Position numbers and translations under genes: made by a program
In this document: positions 62,828 through 64,000 of the stretch, one piece after another
Layout: the number at the start of each line of letters is the position of its first letter
Position numbering within the stretch: position 1 is the first letter of the stretch
Notes under the pieces: generated by a model
Told to the model about the DNA's origin: nothing
The model's input: only the letters and a program-made list of their open reading frames with translations
Database searches by the model: none
NCBI GenBank assembly: GCA_016712525.1
Contig: JADJQX010000007.1
Coordinates: forward strand, 1,426,001 to 1,490,000
From: Myxococcales bacterium
GTDB taxonomy: Bacteria > Myxococcota_A > Polyangia > Polyangiales > Polyangiaceae
Reading direction: 5' to 3'
Length of the DNA: 64,000 bases

Positions 62828-64000
62828 TCAAGGATTTGGCTCCTCCGGTTTGGGTGACGGGGCGGGGGGAACCGGCGCTGCCGAGGGGGCTTGGGGGGGC
62901 GGGTCGGAAGGTGGGGTGGATGCGGCCGGCGTGGTGGGCGCAGACGCCGTGGGTGCCGCGCTCGCTTGCGGAGCCGCAGGGCCTTGACCATCCGCGCGGA
63001 CCTTCACGCGCATCGGGTAGGCGCTCTCCGGGAAGCGTTCGACGATCTCTCGGTAGCTCTTCTGCGCGGCCGCGCGATCCCCGGACTCCCACTCGACGTC
63101 GGCGAGACCGACGAGCGCGGGGACGTAGCTTGGGTTCTGCGAAAGGGCGCGCTTGTAGGCGTCCTTCGCGGTGCCGACGTCGCGCTGCGCGTGAGCCACG
63201 TGCGCGAGCCCCGTGAGGGCCTCGGAGTCGGTGGGGTTCTTCTGGAGAGCCAGCTCGTAGAGGCGCTTCGCCACGTCGAGCTTGCCGTGGCTCCGCGCGA
63301 TCTCGGCCTGCGACACGAGCACACGCGGATCGGTAGGTGCGCCCGCGCCGAGCGCCTTGAGGCTGCTCACGTCGACCCCCGCGACGCCGCCGTCCTCGGC
63401 GCTCGCGACGGAAGCGGCAGGAGCTCCCTTGGAACGATCGACGTAGGCACGGAGGGGCGCGACGAGCGGGTGACCGGCGGCCCCGGCCTCGAGGCGCGCG
63501 ACCTCTCCGCGAGCACCCTCGAGATCGCCTGCGCGGACGAGGGCGACCACGAGCGCGGCACGAGCGCGCCCCCCTGCTCCCTCCGACGAAGCGGCGAGGC
63601 GAAGGCGCTGGAGAACCGTGCTCCAGACGGGATCGGGGCTCGCCATGTCGAGCGTCGCGAGCACGTAGGCCGTCTCGGCTTGGTTCCCTTGCGAGGTGAT
63701 CTTCGCGACGAGCGCGCGGGCTTTGTCGACCTGACCGCTCGCGCGGAGGGCGTCGATTCTCGCGCGGAGCACCGACGGGTCGTCGGGGGCCGTGGCGAGC
63801 GCGGCGTCCGTCGACTCGAGCGCTGCAGCTGCGAGCTCGCGCGCCTTCGGTTGCACCGCCCCCGGGTCGGGCGCGACGAGCACCTGGATCCATGCGACGT
63901 CCGCCCGGGCGGTGGCGAGCTTCGCGTACCCGAGGAGGAGCCGAGGATGTTTTTCGGCGAGCACGCTCGCTTTGTCGAGGTTCTCTTTCGCGCGATCGAG
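62828..64000 (-). CDS. TPR-repeat protein, 5' end beyond the window
   Basis: 390 residues visible; the frame stays open to the window edge, so the start is outside. TPR units (e.g. PRVLVSQAEIARSHGKLDVAKRLYELALQKNP, AYKRALSQNPSYVPALVGLADVEWESGDRAA) are followed by a Pro/Ala-rich C-terminal tail (PPAPSPKPEEPNP). sppA starts 17 bp downstream. Probably the first or second gene of the TPR/SppA operon. Confidence 0.75.
   Translation of the reverse strand, partial: LDRAKENLDKASVLAEKHPRLLLGYAKLATARADVAWIQVLVAPDPGAVQPKARELAAAALESTDAALATAPDDPSVLRARIDALRASGQVDKARALVAKITSQGNQAETAYVLATLDMASPDPVWSTVLQRLRLAASSEGAGGRARAALVVALVRAGDLEGARGEVARLEAGAAGHPLVAPLRAYVDRSKGAPAASVASAEDGGVAGVDVSSLKALGAGAPTDPRVLVSQAEIARSHGKLDVAKRLYELALQKNPTDSEALTGLAHVAHAQRDVGTAKDAYKRALSQNPSYVPALVGLADVEWESGDRAAAQKSYREIVERFPESAYPMRVKVRADGQGPAAPQASAAPTASAPTTPAASTPPSDPPPQAPSAAPVPPAPSPKPEEPNP

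Overview
The window is very GC-rich: nearly every codon ends in G or C, and long open frames occur antisense to most genes. Many secreted lipoproteins carry an Asp/Ala/Pro-rich tract just after the lipobox. Together with giant TPR proteins, a D-lysine 5,6-aminomutase and many GTG starts, this points to a myxobacterium of the Polyangiales type (inference from style; no marker gene fixes the species). It reads as ordinary chromosome: rnpB, lon, clpX, clpP, tig, parA/parB, eno, cysE, and no phage or plasmid genes.

Layout. 1-8.5 kb: a 5'-truncated beta-propeller protein, an A-type Fe-S carrier, a lipoprotein esterase, a PlsC-like acyltransferase, a YtfJ-like protein, the RNase P RNA, a 178-bp MITE-like element, a GT39-like membrane protein cut at its 3' end by that element, maf, a beta-barrel protein and a PPC-like protein. 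8.5-15.5 kb: ygfZ, a lipid kinase, a small operon with an orphan ABC permease, kamD-kamE and bfd. 15.6-21.5 kb: lon, a lipoprotein, a MarR regulator and clpX, which carries a one-base frameshift just before Walker B. 21.6-35.2 kb: a block of surface and lipid genes (SGNH hydrolase, three GT4 glycosyltransferases, a four-repeat protein, a DUF2334 deacetylase, a hydrolase/AMP-ligase fusion, an OafA-type acyltransferase, a FemAB-type protein). 35.3-38.9 kb: clpP, tig and small conserved-looking proteins. 39-51 kb: parA-parB, cysE, a polytopic membrane protein, two overlapping lipoproteins with a DUF3025 protein, eno, a DinG-like helicase and a TPR-like protein. 51-64 kb: a six-gene minus-strand operon with SppA, a 2333-residue TPR protein, two lipoproteins and a TerB-like protein, continuing past the window end.

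How they fit together. The canonical tig-clpP-clpX-lon order is kept on one strand, but 13.8 kb of envelope genes lie between clpP and clpX, and marR plus a lipoprotein lie between clpX and lon. Several promoters (Fe-S carrier, bfd, tig, SGNH protein) place the predicted transcript start within a few bases of the start codon, suggesting leaderless or near-leaderless mRNAs. The best candidates for something undescribed are the SppA/giant-TPR/lipoprotein/TerB operon, the four-repeat protein upstream of DUF2334, and the hydrolase/acyl-ligase fusion whose adenylation motif has decayed.
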